Source: Niveibacterium sp. 24ML
GTDB lineage: Bacteria; Pseudomonadota; Gammaproteobacteria; Burkholderiales; Rhodocyclaceae
Assembly: GCF_026586805.1 (NCBI RefSeq)
Contig: NZ_JAPFHA010000004.1
Coordinates: 124,001 to 188,000, forward strand
DNA length: 64,000 nt
Direction of reading: 5' to 3'
Part shown: positions 55,540-64,000 of the stretch, piece after piece
Layout of the letters: each line of letters opens with the position of its first letter
How positions within the stretch are numbered: the first letter of the stretch is position 1
Translations under genes and position numbers: made by a program
Notes under the pieces: generated by a model
What the model was told of the DNA's origin: nothing
What the model saw: only the letters and a program-made list of their open reading frames with translations
Databases searched by the model: none

Positions 55540-56769
55540 ATGCTTTTTCACGAACCCACGATGGCCATCATGGCCGCAACGATCCATGGCGTGCTTGCAC
55601 TGGCGCTTCTGCTGACGATTCGCCGCCGCAGCGAGTTGCCCGGCGGTGGTCTGTTCGCGCTGGGCATGGGGCTTGTCGCAGGTGCCTTGGTGCTGCTGGT
55701 GGCGGCGATGCTGCTGGGGTTCGCGCCGGGCTTTGTCCTGTTCAACACGCTGGCTGTGATGGGGTTTGTTGCCTTTCTTGAAGGCGTCCGCGCCTTCGAG
55801 GGTGGGCGTCCCCGGCATTGGTTGATTCTGCTGCTTGGCGGCATTGCATTTGCCGTCAGCGCCGGTTTTTCGGGAGCCGGCGTGGCAGAGAGCATCCGCG
55901 TGAGCGCGGTGTCGTTGATCCTCGTTGTTGTCAGCGGCGCAATTGCCCTGCGGGTGCTGGAGCCCGGCACTGCGGACGAGCAGCCCGCACGTTTGCTGGT
56001 CTTGCTTGCTGCCTTGGGTGTTGGGGTGATCTTTTGCGCACGTATCGCATCAGCCTGGATGCCCGGTTTGCTCGAGACGCATGGCGCCCAGACGCGCGCC
56101 ATTTGCTATGTGGGGGTCAGCGCGATGGCCGTCTTGCTGACGTTGGGCTTCGTGCTGTGGTCCAACTTGCGGCTGGCGTCTCAACTGGCCAGGCTGGCCC
56201 GGATCGATGATCTCACCGGCTTCGCCAACCGCCTGTCGCTGACCGAATGTCTCGCCCGGCAGCATGCCCGGGCGCAGCGCAATGGCAAGTCCTACAGTCT
56301 GGTGATCCTGAATATCGACCGCTTCGAATCGATTGACGGCGGCTTTGGAACCGTCACCGGTGATCGCGTCATTGCGGAGGTGGCGCGCCGCATCCTGGCA
56401 GAAGTCCGCGCCGACGATGTGTGCGCAAGGTTTACCGCCGACGAGTTCTGCATCCTGTTGCCGGACAGCAGCCGTGGCGATGCGCTGCATTTTGCCGAAC
56501 GGCTTCACCGTGCCATTGGCGCCGCGCCGGTCGAACTGGCCGATGGTTCGATCGCCATCAGCGCCAGCATTGGTGTGGCCGACAGCGAAGAGGGGCTGCG
56601 CCCGCATGAAACCGTGCGCCGCGCGGATCTTGCGCTCGCCGCAGCGCGTCAGCAGGGCGGCAATCGCGTTGTGCGCTGGCTGCCGCCGATCGAGGTGCCG
56701 CAAATGTCGGCGATGGGGTTTGATAGCGGCCCGCTGACGAGCTTCCTCAGAAGCGGCTCGGGTGCTTGA
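55540..56769 (+). CDS. Membrane protein with degenerate GGDEF domain and intact I-site
   Basis: A 409-aa protein: seven TM helices in ~1-220, then a GGDEF domain from ARIDDLTGFANRLSLTECL. The signature is TADEF at 299-303 (inside CARFTADEFCILLPD), so the two Gly are replaced while the Asp-Glu-Phe remains. The inhibitory RxxD site is present as RADD five residues upstream, the normal spacing. This suggests a c-di-GMP-binding receptor with weak or no synthase activity. GGAGGTG precedes the ATG by about six bases. A strong terminator follows. Confidence 0.85.
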   Translation: MLFHEPTMAIMAATIHGVLALALLLTIRRRSELPGGGLFALGMGLVAGALVLLVAAMLLGFAPGFVLFNTLAVMGFVAFLEGVRAFEGGRPRHWLILLLGGIAFAVSAGFSGAGVAESIRVSAVSLILVVVSGAIALRVLEPGTADEQPARLLVLLAALGVGVIFCARIASAWMPGLLETHGAQTRAICYVGVSAMAVLLTLGFVLWSNLRLASQLARLARIDDLTGFANRLSLTECLARQHARAQRNGKSYSLVILNIDRFESIDGGFGTVTGDRVIAEVARRILAEVRADDVCARFTADEFCILLPDSSRGDALHFAERLHRAIGAAPVELADGSIAISASIGVADSEEGLRPHETVRRADLALAAARQQGGNRVVRWLPPIEVPQMSAMGFDSGPLTSFLRSGSGA

Positions 56770-56894
56770 TTGATCACCTGAGTACCATCTGGCCGGCAGT
56801 GCGCGAGTGGGCCATGGATGCCCGCTAGCCGCATCGCGAAAGTGTGCGTGAGGCTGCCGATGATCGCTTGGCGTGGCGCGCAAAACCGTGCCCC

Positions 56895-56930
56895 AAAAAC
56901 AAACTGGGCCCAAGGCCCAGTTTGTTTTTT
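56895..56930. terminator. Bidirectional rho-independent terminator
   Basis: CAAACTGGGCC, loop CAA, GGCCCAGTTTG then TTTTTT, with AAAAA on the left side. It serves the GGDEF gene on the + strand and the 67-aa gene on the - strand. Confidence 0.9.
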
Positions 56931-56986
56931 CGCCTGTATCGGCGATTGTCCGGCCGCACATGCGGTGCGACCGGTCTTGGGGGAAA

Positions 56987-57190
56987 TCAGCCTGCCTGGC
57001 AGCGCGAACGCATCCACGCCACGGCGACTTCACGCGTTGGCAGTGACTCGGACTTTTCGATCATGCGAACGCGGCCGTTCTTCTGTTCGTGGATCTCGGC
57101 AAAGAAACCGTCGTTAGCAGCATAAACACCACCGAAAACGCAGTTGCGGCCGGTACCTGAATCCATCACGTCAAGGGGGAGGGGTGCCAT
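56987..57190 (-). CDS. Small paralogous protein A (67 aa)
   Basis: A 67-aa protein, paralogue of the 71-aa protein encoded 185 bp upstream. The shared core is NCVFGGVYAANDGFFAEIHE with QKNGRVRMIEKSESLPTREVAVAWMRSR; it alternates strands and ends in a helix. No signal peptide or TM. AAGGA sits nine bases before the ATG. I do not recognise a family. A terminator follows and a long inverted-repeat promoter region precedes it. Confidence 0.8.
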   Translation of the reverse strand: MAPLPLDVMDSGTGRNCVFGGVYAANDGFFAEIHEQKNGRVRMIEKSESLPTREVAVAWMRSRCQAG

Positions 57191-57220
57191 GATTATTGTT
57201 CCTTTTTAAACTCTCTGTAG

Positions 57221-57260
57221 CTTGAATTGTAGTGACAGCTCTGGCAGGCACCAATTCAAG
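57221..57260 (-). promoter_or_regulatory. Inverted repeat upstream of small protein A
   Basis: CTTGAATTG (57221-57229) and CAATTCAAG (57252-57260) form a nine-bp inverted repeat around 22 bases in an AT-rich stretch, 31-70 bases upstream of the ATG of A. CACCAATTCAAGCTT at 57249-57263 recurs exactly upstream of gene B. Confidence 0.55.
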
Positions 57261-57374
57261 CTTCTGATATTTATATGGTTTTCTTGAATGTGTGCGCCGG
57301 GGGAGCTATGCGGCTTGTCGGTGCCTGACCGGCCCGGGCACACATTCGTCATGTTTGGGGTTGGGGGTGTTCGA

Positions 57375-57590
57375 TCAGGCGGCGCTGTGCTTGAACCACG
57401 GCCGGCTTTGAATCCAGGCTACCGCGCTTTCTTGCGTCGGCAGCACATCGGACTTGCCAAGGCGGCGGATCGAGCCGTCGCGCTGCTCGTGGATCTCGGC
57501 GAAGAAGCCATCGTTCGCGGCATAAACGCCGGCAAAAACGTGGGTCGAGCCATTCGAGACTTCCAGAACTTCCAAGGCGTGTTCGCTCAT
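57375..57590 (-). CDS. Small paralogous protein B (71 aa)
   Basis: A 71-aa protein. Core THVFAGVYAANDGFFAEIHE, then QRDGSIRRLGKSDVLPTQESAVAWIQSR, which matches protein A over about 45 residues with most positions identical or similar, so the two arose by tandem duplication. No membrane segment. AGGAG is eight bases before the ATG at 57590. The function is unknown; the small size, presence in pairs and shared operator-like repeats suggest co-regulated small factors. Confidence 0.8.
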   Translation of the reverse strand: MSEHALEVLEVSNGSTHVFAGVYAANDGFFAEIHEQRDGSIRRLGKSDVLPTQESAVAWIQSRPWFKHSAA

Positions 57591-57674
57591 GTTGATTCTC
57601 CTGCAGTAGGTCATGCACTGTGCACTGATTGCTTCTTGTGCACAGCACAAAGACTACAGGGCGAAAAGGCGAGT

Positions 57675-57717
57675 CACCAATTCAAGCTTGCGATCAGAGC
57701 ATAAACAGGAATTGGTG
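57675..57717 (-). promoter_or_regulatory. Inverted repeat upstream of small protein B
   Basis: CACCAATTC (57675-57683) and GAATTGGTG (57709-57717) are exact inverted repeats around 25 bases, 85-127 bases upstream of the ATG of B. The left arm shares CACCAATTCAAGCTT with the site upstream of A. Confidence 0.55.
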
Positions 57718-57739
57718 CGCCGCCGCAGAACTGAAACAC

Positions 57740-59242
57740 TCAGGGATAGAAGGCGTAGAGCTTGTAGCCGGTGGCGGACTGATTGCCCGCATCCAGATAG
57801 ATCGTGAACGCGATGTCACTGCCGGCCGTAAAGGCCGACGAACCCTTCAGGTTGGGCGGTAACCACACTTCTGGCGGCAGCGCCCGGCGCACAAGCGCAC
57901 GATTGAACACGTCGGTCAGCGTGACTTCCAGGTGCGGGTAGGCTTGATCGAAGCCGGCCTTGTTGTGCAAGGTGCCGCTCAGTTCGAATTGGCCTTCACC
58001 GTCGCCGCGCGGGTGCAGGTCGGATGCGTCGATGCTGATCTGTGCCGACAGTCGTGGCCAGGGCATTGAGCAACCGATCCGGGCGCAAGCTGCTTCAAAC
58101 AGCGGGCGTGTGGCCGGCAGTTCGCGCGCAATGTCATGCCGCGCCCAGAGCAGACCCTGGCCTGCGGTGATCAGCAGGAGGGCCGCGACTGCCACCGCCC
58201 ATGGCCAGCCAGCGGGCTCCGCCTCGTGCGATTTTTCCCAGGCAAACTCGTGCCGTTCGTCAGCCGCTTGCGCGGCGGCTTCGGTGTCCGGCGCGGTGGT
58301 TTCGTGTTCAATCAGTTCCGGTTCGTCCGGCGCGGTTTCAGTCTCTGCGCCCACCACTGCGCCTGAGGCCGCCACGTGATCCGGCAAGGGGGAGAATCGG
58401 TCGTCTTCAAAGGGTTCGAGCGGTGCATCGGGTGCCGCCCAGATGGGGGCGCGCGAAACGCCGGCGGGCGACGCATACGCGGTCACGAATACCGGCTCGC
58501 GTGGGTCCGGGTCGCTAGCAAGCTCTTCGGTTTCGAGTGCTTCCTCAACCACTTCATCCGTGTGGCGGGTTTCGTGCGGCGCGCCATGCCAGTCCGAGGC
58601 GGTGAGATCGACTTCGGCTTCGTGAGGAGCAGGCCCCCCGCCGTGGCCGCCCGGAATGTCGCCGGCCATGCGCCAGTCAAAGGTCAGCGCGGTCTCTTCA
58701 TCCGCGCGTGCAGGGCGGACGAAATCGCTGGTGCTGGGTGAAAGGGGGGCGGGCGCGTGCGAGGGCGGTGCGGGCAGTTCATCTGCATCGAGGTCGAAGT
58801 CGAGCGAATACGTCGCCTTGACGGGCGTCGGCTCGAGCTCAGGAATCGGCGGCACCAGCTCGGACGTTGTCCGCATGTTCCAGGTGCTGGTGCGGTGTCC
58901 TGCCATTGCCGACTGCACTGCGAACGGCTCTCTGGCAGGCGGCGCGTCGGCGCGCGGCGCTGCCGGTGCCGCTGGGGTTGGCGTGGGCGCTGGCACGGAA
59001 ACCGGCGCTACACTTGCTGCCGGTGATGTTGGTGCTTGAGCCGGTTGGCTGGTCGGGGGCGCCGTTTCCTGCGTGGCATCCGTTTGCTCCGGGGCCTCTG
59101 CCGGGGGGCTGTCGATCAGCGATTCAAGTGCCGAGAACGGGGCCTGGCAGTGTCCGCAACGCACGCGGCCGCCACGCGCCCGCAGTTGTTCGGGCTTGAC
59201 GCGGAACGCGGTGCCGCAATGCGGGCAGCGCGTCATCAACAT
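57740..59242 (-). CDS. Zinc-ribbon and DUF3426 domain membrane protein
   Basis: A 500-aa protein. The N-terminus is an MJ0042-type zinc ribbon (TRCPHCGTAFRVKPEQL with a second Cys pair in RCGHCQAPFSALE). A long Pro/Ala/Glu-rich, probably disordered region (~45-345) follows, then a TM helix (PWAVAVAALLLITAGQGLLWA, ~353-373) and a C-terminal DUF3426 domain ending RDALP-like RRALPPEVWLPPNLKGSS and ATGYKLYAFYP. Such proteins regularly follow prmA in betaproteobacteria. Function unknown. The start overlaps the prmA stop by one base (TGATG). Confidence 0.87.
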   Translation of the reverse strand: MLMTRCPHCGTAFRVKPEQLRARGGRVRCGHCQAPFSALESLIDSPPAEAPEQTDATQETAPPTSQPAQAPTSPAASVAPVSVPAPTPTPAAPAAPRADAPPAREPFAVQSAMAGHRTSTWNMRTTSELVPPIPELEPTPVKATYSLDFDLDADELPAPPSHAPAPLSPSTSDFVRPARADEETALTFDWRMAGDIPGGHGGGPAPHEAEVDLTASDWHGAPHETRHTDEVVEEALETEELASDPDPREPVFVTAYASPAGVSRAPIWAAPDAPLEPFEDDRFSPLPDHVAASGAVVGAETETAPDEPELIEHETTAPDTEAAAQAADERHEFAWEKSHEAEPAGWPWAVAVAALLLITAGQGLLWARHDIARELPATRPLFEAACARIGCSMPWPRLSAQISIDASDLHPRGDGEGQFELSGTLHNKAGFDQAYPHLEVTLTDVFNRALVRRALPPEVWLPPNLKGSSAFTAGSDIAFTIYLDAGNQSATGYKLYAFYP

Positions 59243-60126
59243 CAGCGGCTGCCCTCCAGACGCACCCAGCCTTCGTAAGTTGCACCCACCTTCAGCGTGA
59301 TGTAAGGCGCATAGGCCGCAATCACCTGCTCGGCCTGCGGTTCAAGCACGCCCGAGAGCACGAGTTTGCCGCCGTCTGCGACACAGCCCGCAATGGCGGG
59401 GGCAAGGACGCACAGCGGGTTGGTGAGGATGTTGGCGATGACCCGGTCGTAGCGCGCCGTGACCGGCGTGCCGCTGTGAACGACCTCGATCTCGACCTGA
59501 TTGCGCAGCGCGTTCTCGCGCGTGCTTTCGAGCGCGCGTTCGTCGATGTCGATGCCGACGACTTTGCCTGCGCCGACCTTGGCCGCCGCAATCGCAAGAA
59601 TGCCGGAGCCGCAGCCGTAGTCGAGCACGCTGCTGCCGGGCGCGATGTTGTCGAGTACCCACTGCAGGCAAAGGCGTGTCGTCGGATGCGAGCCGGTGCC
59701 AAATGCCAGGCCGGGGTCCATCTCGATGTTAATTGCAGCAGGGTCGGGGGCGACGTGCCACGAGGGCACGATCCACAGTCGCGGATCAATCTCGATCGGG
59801 TCGAACTGGCTCTGCGTCAAGCGTACCCAGTCCTGCTCGGCGATTTCTTCAACGGTGAATGGCGGTACCGCATCAAGCCCGGCCTGCGCAGCCGCTTCTG
59901 CGAGCGCAATTGCGAGTTCAACATCGCGGTCGAACAACGCAATGACGCGGCTGTGTTGCCACAATGGCTGAGCCGGGTGCCCCGGCTCGCCAAATTGCGG
60001 TACTTCGGCATCGGTGCCGGCGTCGGCATCGTCGATGGACACCGACAAGGCGCCAGCATCCATCAAGGCCTCGGAGAGTGCCTCGGCCTGTGATTCGTCC
60101 GCCTGTACTGCCACCTGCAACCACAT
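59242..60126 (-). CDS. prmA: Ribosomal protein L11 methyltransferase
   Basis: A 294-aa SAM-dependent enzyme that trimethylates ribosomal protein L11. The N-terminal substrate-recognition part starts MWLQVAVQADESQAEALSE; the SAM site is VLDYGCGSGILAIAAAKVGA, followed by GIDIDERAL and the catalytic NILTNPL. PSWHVAPDP and GLAFGTGSHPTT are PrmA hallmarks. ATG 60126 matches the family N-terminus; the frame open further upstream overlaps accC. The gene sits 11 bases after accC. Confidence 0.95.
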   Translation of the reverse strand: MWLQVAVQADESQAEALSEALMDAGALSVSIDDADAGTDAEVPQFGEPGHPAQPLWQHSRVIALFDRDVELAIALAEAAAQAGLDAVPPFTVEEIAEQDWVRLTQSQFDPIEIDPRLWIVPSWHVAPDPAAINIEMDPGLAFGTGSHPTTRLCLQWVLDNIAPGSSVLDYGCGSGILAIAAAKVGAGKVVGIDIDERALESTRENALRNQVEIEVVHSGTPVTARYDRVIANILTNPLCVLAPAIAGCVADGGKLVLSGVLEPQAEQVIAAYAPYITLKVGATYEGWVRLEGSR

Positions 60127-60136
60127 GGTCTGATCC

Positions 60137-61483
60137 TCAGTCCTTCTTCGCGAGCTTCGCTTCAAGGTAGTGAATGCTGGTGCCGCCCCGGACGAAATCA
60201 CCATCGTGCAGCAATTGCTGGTGCAAGGGGATGTTCGTCTTGATGCCTTCGACCACCATTTCCGAGAGCGCAATACGCAGTCGGCGGATGGCCTGTTCGC
60301 GGGTTTCACCGTAGGCAATCACCTTGCCGATCATCGAATCGTAATTCGGCGGTACGGTGTAGCCGTTGTACACATGCGAGTCGACCCGGATGCCGGGGCC
60401 GCCCGGCGTGTGCCAGTTCGTGATCTTGCCCGGCGAGGGCGTGAATTTGAAGGGGTCTTCGGCGTTGATGCGGCATTCCATGGCGTGTCCGCGCAAGACC
60501 ACATCCTTCTGCTTGATGCGCAGATGCTCGCCAAAGGCGACCCGGATCTGTTCCTGGACGATGTCCACGCCGGTGATCATTTCGGTGACCGGGTGTTCAA
60601 CCTGCACCCGGGTGTTCATTTCGATGAAGAAGAACTCACCGTTCTCATAGAGAAACTCGAAGGTGCCCGCGCCGCGGTAACCAATGCGCTTGCAAGCATC
60701 GACGCAACGCTGGCCGACCTTTTCGATCGCCTTGCGGTCGATGCCGGGGGCCGGCGCCTCTTCGATCACCTTCTGGTGCCGGCGCTGCATCGAACAGTCG
60801 CGCTCGCCCAGATACACGGCGTTGCCATGCTGGTCGGCCAGGACCTGGATTTCCACGTGGCGCGGGTTCTCCAGGTACTTTTCCATGTACACGGTGGCGT
60901 TGTTGAAGGCCGCCTGTGCTTCGGTGCGGGTCATCGTGACCGACTGGATCAGCGCGCCTTCCGTGTGCACGACGCGCATGCCGCGCCCGCCACCGCCACC
61001 GGCCGCCTTGATGATGACCGGGAATCCGATCGCGCGGGCGATCTTGGTGATTTCCTTCGGGTCGTCCGGCAGTGCGCCGCCGGAGCCGGGTACGCAGGGC
61101 ACGCCCGCTTCGATCATCGCCTGTTTGGCCGAGACCTTGTCGCCCATCAGGCGGATCGTTTCGGGGCGCGGGCCGATGAAAACGAAGCCGGAATTCTCGA
61201 CTCGCTCGGCGAAATCGGCGTTCTCGGACAGGAAACCGTAGCCGGGGTGAATCGCTTCGGCGTCGGTGACTTCCGCTGCGGCGATGATGGCCGGAACGTT
61301 AAGGTAGCTTTGCATCGATGATGCAGGGCCGATGCAGACCGATTCATCGGCGAGCTTGACGTATTTGGCCGTCGCATCGACTTCAGAATGAACCGCAACC
61401 GTGCGGATACCAAGCTCGCGGCAGGCGCGCAGCACGCGCAGCGCGATCTCGCCCCGGTTGGCAATCAGGACTTTTTCAAACAT
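60137..61483 (-). CDS. accC: Acetyl-CoA carboxylase biotin carboxylase subunit
   Basis: A 448-aa ATP-grasp enzyme carboxylating the biotin on AccB for malonyl-CoA synthesis. Motifs: [40 protein letters not shown], the Gly-rich ATP loop [36 protein letters not shown], and [20 protein letters not shown] with the catalytic Glu/Arg. Length is normal. It is 67 bp downstream of accB in the same direction. Confidence 0.97.
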   Translation of the reverse strand: MFEKVLIANRGEIALRVLRACRELGIRTVAVHSEVDATAKYVKLADESVCIGPASSMQSYLNVPAIIAAAEVTDAEAIHPGYGFLSENADFAERVENSGFVFIGPRPETIRLMGDKVSAKQAMIEAGVPCVPGSGGALPDDPKEITKIARAIGFPVIIKAAGGGGGRGMRVVHTEGALIQSVTMTRTEAQAAFNNATVYMEKYLENPRHVEIQVLADQHGNAVYLGERDCSMQRRHQKVIEEAPAPGIDRKAIEKVGQRCVDACKRIGYRGAGTFEFLYENGEFFFIEMNTRVQVEHPVTEMITGVDIVQEQIRVAFGEHLRIKQKDVVLRGHAMECRINAEDPFKFTPSPGKITNWHTPGGPGIRVDSHVYNGYTVPPNYDSMIGKVIAYGETREQAIRRLRIALSEMVVEGIKTNIPLHQQLLHDGDFVRGGTSIHYLEAKLAKKD

Positions 61484-61550
61484 GTGGCGGGCGTCCGTGA
61501 AAGGTGTGGAAGGTCGGATGAGGGGGGAGGGCGAGCACGCCCGCAGACCC

Positions 61551-62006
61551 TTAGCCGATCACGAACAGCGGCTGGCCGTATTCAACCGGCTGGCCGTTTT
61601 CAACCAGAATTGCCTTGATCGTACCGGCGGCGTCCGATTCGATCTCGTTCATCAGCTTCATCGCTTCGATGATGCAGAGCGGCTCACCGATCGCGACCGA
61701 TTGGCCGACTTCGACGAACGACTTCGAGCCGGGGGCGTTGGAGCGGTAGAAGGTCCCGACCATCGGTGATTTGAGAACGTGGCCCTCGGGTTCGGCCGCA
61801 GCGGCCGGTGCCGGGCTGGCGCTCACCGAAACGGCCGGCGCGGCCGCCGGGGCGGCCATCTGCACATAGTGCTGGGCCGGGGCAGCCGCCGAGGCCGGGG
61901 CGTGCTTGGCGATGCGGACTTTTTCTTCGCCCTCGGTCACTTCCAGCTCCGAGATGCCGGATTCCTGGACGAGGTCGATCAGTTTCTTAAGCTTACGCAG
62001 GTCCAT
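61551..62006 (-). CDS. accB: Biotin carboxyl carrier protein of acetyl-CoA carboxylase
   Basis: A 151-aa carrier: [28 protein letters not shown] start, an Ala/Pro linker (~35-72), and the biotinyl domain with [14 protein letters not shown] and the biotin Lys in the EAMKLMNEI motif (~residue 117). First gene of the accB-accC pair. Confidence 0.97.
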   Translation of the reverse strand: MDLRKLKKLIDLVQESGISELEVTEGEEKVRIAKHAPASAAAPAQHYVQMAAPAAAPAVSVSASPAPAAAAEPEGHVLKSPMVGTFYRSNAPGSKSFVEVGQSVAIGEPLCIIEAMKLMNEIESDAAGTIKAILVENGQPVEYGQPLFVIG

Positions 62007-62066
62007 TTGTTACTCCCTCTCACGTGGTTGCCGGCCCGCCCTTTGTGTAGGGGAGGCGGTGACGGC

Positions 62067-62558
62067 TCAATTCTCGCGAATGCGATTCAGTGCGTACTCA
62101 AGTGCCAGCGAATAACCCTGGGCGCCCAGCCCACAGATCACGCCGACTGCGATTTCGGAAAAGAACGAGTGATGCCGGAACGGCTCACGGGCATGAATGT
62201 TCGACAGATGCACTTCAATGAACGGGATCTGCACCGCAGCAAATGCGTCGCGCAGGGCAACGCTGGTGTGCGTATAGCCGCCCGGGTTGATCAGGATGAA
62301 GTCGACCCCTTCGCTGCGAGCCGCCTGAACGCGATCGATCAGGCCGCCTTCGTGGTTGCTCTGGAACGATTCGAGCAGCACGCCTTCTGCACGACAGCGC
62401 GCAGACAGCGTTTCGTGGATGTCGGCAAGCGTGGTGCGGCCGTAGACCTCCGGCTCGCGGGTGCCGAGCAGGTTCAGGTTGGGGCCATGCAACACCAGAA
62501 TCCGGCGTTGCCTTGGCGCTTCAGCCTTGGTTTTCGATTTGCGAGTTGAAGTCGCCAT
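62067..62558 (-). CDS. aroQ: Type II 3-dehydroquinate dehydratase
   Basis: A 163-aa dodecameric shikimate-pathway enzyme converting 3-dehydroquinate to 3-dehydroshikimate. Motifs [22 protein letters not shown] (catalytic Arg/Tyr loop), [28 protein letters not shown] and [20 protein letters not shown] (His/Arg). A basic N-terminal extension of ~17 residues precedes the domain. The start ATG at 62558 avoids a non-family upstream extension. It is 61 bp upstream of accB, a common order in this group. Confidence 0.96.
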   Translation of the reverse strand: MATSTRKSKTKAEAPRQRRILVLHGPNLNLLGTREPEVYGRTTLADIHETLSARCRAEGVLLESFQSNHEGGLIDRVQAARSEGVDFILINPGGYTHTSVALRDAFAAVQIPFIEVHLSNIHAREPFRHHSFFSEIAVGVICGLGAQGYSLALEYALNRIREN

Positions 62559-62699
62559 AGACGACAAGTTTGCCGGAAATCGACGAAGATGACTACCGCC
62601 GTGGCAGGAATGACAGAAATTCCGCCGAGCCGGCTGCAATTTGATGGCGATGCACGATGACAGCAAGTTCGGCGCTTGGCAAGCGAAGCTCGCAACAAA

Positions 62700-63248
62700 T
62701 CACTGCGTGATCAAAGGTTCGATCAGCGCATCCAGCGCTTCATCCTTGAAGGGGCCAAGTTTGGTGTGTTTGACGCTGCCATCGCGACCGATGATCACGG
62801 AAAAGGGCAGCCCTTGCGACAGGTTGCCCAGCGCGACGGTGATGTCCACGAATTCCGGCCCGGCGATCAGGAGCGGAAAGCTCAGGCCGCTGGTTTTTGC
62901 GTAGGCGCGTATCGCGGCGGGCTCGTCGATGCCAATCCCCACGATCTGCACGCCGCGTGCACCCCACTTCTTCTGGGCGGCGTCCAGCAGCGGCATTTCC
63001 TTGCGACACGGTGGGCACCAGGTGGCCCAGAAGTTCACCACGATGACTTTGCCCTGCCATTGCGCAAGCGAGGCCGTCTGGCCGCTGGCTTCGGGGAGTG
63101 CCTGGTTCTTCAGGCGACCAAGCGCTGCAGCGTCGATGCGCGCGGGGGGCGCAGCCTGTTCGTCGCGGATCTGGCCGCTCCGCCAGCCGGCGTAGCCTGC
63201 GACGGCCGCGACCAGCAGTGTGAGTACGATTGCGATCGTGCGATTCAC
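62700..63248 (-). CDS. TlpA-family thioredoxin-like thiol:disulfide protein
   Basis: A 182-aa protein starting at GTG. An N-terminal signal anchor (IAIVLTLLVAAVAGYAGW) is followed by a periplasmic thioredoxin fold: KVIVVNFWATWCPPCRKEMPLLD with the redox CPPC motif (~75-78), the cis-Pro in QGLPFSVIIGRDG and a terminal helix. TlpA/ResA proteins reduce or exchange disulfides, often in cytochrome c maturation. It lies between a conserved hypothetical gene and aroQ. Confidence 0.9.
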   Translation of the reverse strand: MNRTIAIVLTLLVAAVAGYAGWRSGQIRDEQAAPPARIDAAALGRLKNQALPEASGQTASLAQWQGKVIVVNFWATWCPPCRKEMPLLDAAQKKWGARGVQIVGIGIDEPAAIRAYAKTSGLSFPLLIAGPEFVDITVALGNLSQGLPFSVIIGRDGSVKHTKLGPFKDEALDALIEPLITQ

Positions 63249-63252
63249 GGGC

Positions 63253-63858
63253 TCAGTCTTCTTGTTGCCTGTCGGCAGCGCAAAGCGCTTCGACGGCCGG
63301 AAGGCGCGCGCGCTCTGAGCCGTTGCGGCGCGGAATCCGCTCCGCGAAGGGGCCGAAAACGCAGAGTTTGACCGGCACTTCGTCCCAGTCGAACGTCAGT
63401 ACCGCTTCCGGGGACTCGGGTCCGGGGCGGCGGATTTCGCGGTGCTCGTAATCGACGGCTTCGTTGAGCAGGAAGATCTCGACGTCCTTCGCGCTGTCGG
63501 CGAACACATCGATCTCGACCTCCGAGAAGCCGTTGGCACTGCCGTCGAGTACCGCGCCGGTGAGCGCCGGGCGCCAGGGCGCGAGCATGCGCATCACTTC
63601 GCAGGCGGTTTCGCGCATGGCCAGGAGGCGTTCTTCGTGTTCATCGTCAGGGTAAAGCGATTGGTACTCGCGCAGCGCGGCGTCAATTTCCGCGTTGTTC
63701 GGCATCGCTTCGCCTTCGGTGATGCCCAGTTGCCGCGCGGCCTTGCGTTTGGCGAGTCCGTGGTCGCTGATGCCGTCTTCGGTCATCAGGCGGGCAGCGA
63801 GTGCTGCAACGTTCTGGCGAAGCGTGCTGCGGGGAGGTGGGTCGTCGTGCAGGGGCAT
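63253..63858 (-). CDS. Conserved hypothetical protein, possible nucleotidyltransferase-like
   Basis: A 201-aa soluble protein with an N-terminal helix rich region (LRQNVAALAARLMTEDGISDHGLAKRKAARQLGI), then EYQSLYPDDEHEERLLAMRETACEVMRMLAPWRPALTGAVLDG and a beta part (EVEIDVFADSAKDVEIFL, DEVPVKLCVFGP). The order of a helix followed by G-x-x-D-G and paired acidic strands (EIDVFAD) hints at a nucleotidyltransferase fold, which I cannot confirm. It is 4 bp upstream of the TlpA-like gene and divergent from mpl. Confidence 0.75.
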   Translation of the reverse strand: MPLHDDPPPRSTLRQNVAALAARLMTEDGISDHGLAKRKAARQLGITEGEAMPNNAEIDAALREYQSLYPDDEHEERLLAMRETACEVMRMLAPWRPALTGAVLDGSANGFSEVEIDVFADSAKDVEIFLLNEAVDYEHREIRRPGPESPEAVLTFDWDEVPVKLCVFGPFAERIPRRNGSERARLPAVEALCAADRQQED

Positions 63859-63885
63859 CGGGCGAGGGGGGGCGGATCGGTCGGA

Positions 63886-63891
63886 TACAAT
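63886..63891 (+). promoter_or_regulatory. Candidate -10 element of mpl
   Basis: GGATACAATCG contains TACAAT, about 55 bases before the mpl ATG. No clear -35 hexamer is present. Confidence 0.4.
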
Positions 63892-63945
63892 CGAGCCCTA
63901 TTCTAACCACTCCCCAGCGCGCCTGCCGGCTGCGCACAAGCTTCG

Positions 63946-64000
63946 ATGCACATTCATATTCTTGGTATTTGCGGCACCTTCATGGGGGGCATTGCCCTGC
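63946..64000 (+). CDS. mpl: UDP-N-acetylmuramate:L-alanyl-gamma-D-glutamyl-meso-diaminopimelate ligase, N-terminal fragment
   Basis: Only the first 18 codons are in the window: MHIHILGICGTFMGGIAL, the Mur-ligase N-terminal Rossmann start, where GICGTFMGG is characteristic of Mpl instead of MurC (GIGGxGMSG). Mpl recycles the murein tripeptide by attaching it to UDP-MurNAc. The gene runs off the right edge. Confidence 0.9.
   Translation, partial: MHIHILGICGTFMGGIAL

Overview
The window is about 64 kb of GC-rich, densely coding chromosomal DNA. Gene content (class II accB-accC-prmA with aroQ and a TlpA-like protein next to mpl, parC/parE, many envelope-sensing proteins, DUF3426/DUF3616/DUF3617 proteins) and codon use fit a betaproteobacterium, probably Rhodocyclales and possibly close to Niveibacterium or Uliginosibacterium. 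That placement is inference from the gene set; no rRNA lies in the window. I saw no tRNA, rRNA, CRISPR array, transposase or prophage.

Layout. 1-6.2 kb: the tail of an ABC-transporter ATPase, a solute-binding protein paired with a hybrid histidine kinase, a membrane protein with a degenerate GGDEF domain, and an AI-2E-family permease. 6.4-13.7 kb: a Tat-type lipoprotein coupled to a beta-propeller protein, then a membrane KAP P-loop NTPase fused to an N-terminal Ycf48-like propeller. 13.9-23.9 kb: ppdK, a STAS protein, a ParB-like protein, an RlmN-like radical SAM enzyme, a GST, an FAH-family hydrolase, DUF2147, GNAT, GAF and patatin proteins. 24-31 kb: a fibronectin-III lipoprotein with a glycosidase-like core, a divergent class A PBP, a YhcH-type protein and a DUF3617 protein.

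31-37.7 kb: a Ser/Thr kinase with a periplasmic sensor, divergent from a tightly overlapping operon (membrane sensor-like protein, MFS transporter, ABC-type solute-binding protein, GNAT enzyme). The MFS gene is split by a frameshift at a GC dinucleotide tract. 37.7-43 kb: parE and a second solute-binding-protein/histidine-kinase pair. 43.2-45 kb: two secreted tandem-CBM21 proteins, the first preceded by a 20-bp perfect hairpin. 45-57 kb: TerC, DUF3616, parC, a small P-loop kinase, a 46-aa membrane protein with its own promoter and terminator, trhO, a GspE/PilB ATPase, a GNAT, a ThrE-type exporter and a second degenerate-GGDEF protein. 57-64 kb: two small paralogous proteins with shared upstream repeats, then a housekeeping cluster (DUF3426, prmA, accC, accB, aroQ, TlpA-like, conserved hypothetical) divergent from mpl, which runs off the right end.

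Themes. The region is rich in envelope sensing (two binding-protein/kinase pairs, a sensor-linked Ser/Thr kinase, two GGDEF proteins that look like receptors rather than enzymes) and in secreted or lipid-anchored proteins that probably act on polysaccharide. The best candidates for undescribed biology are the Ser/Thr kinase-MFS-binding-protein locus, the propeller-KAP NTPase, the stand-alone tandem CBM21 proteins, and the small-gene units at 50.2 and 57 kb.
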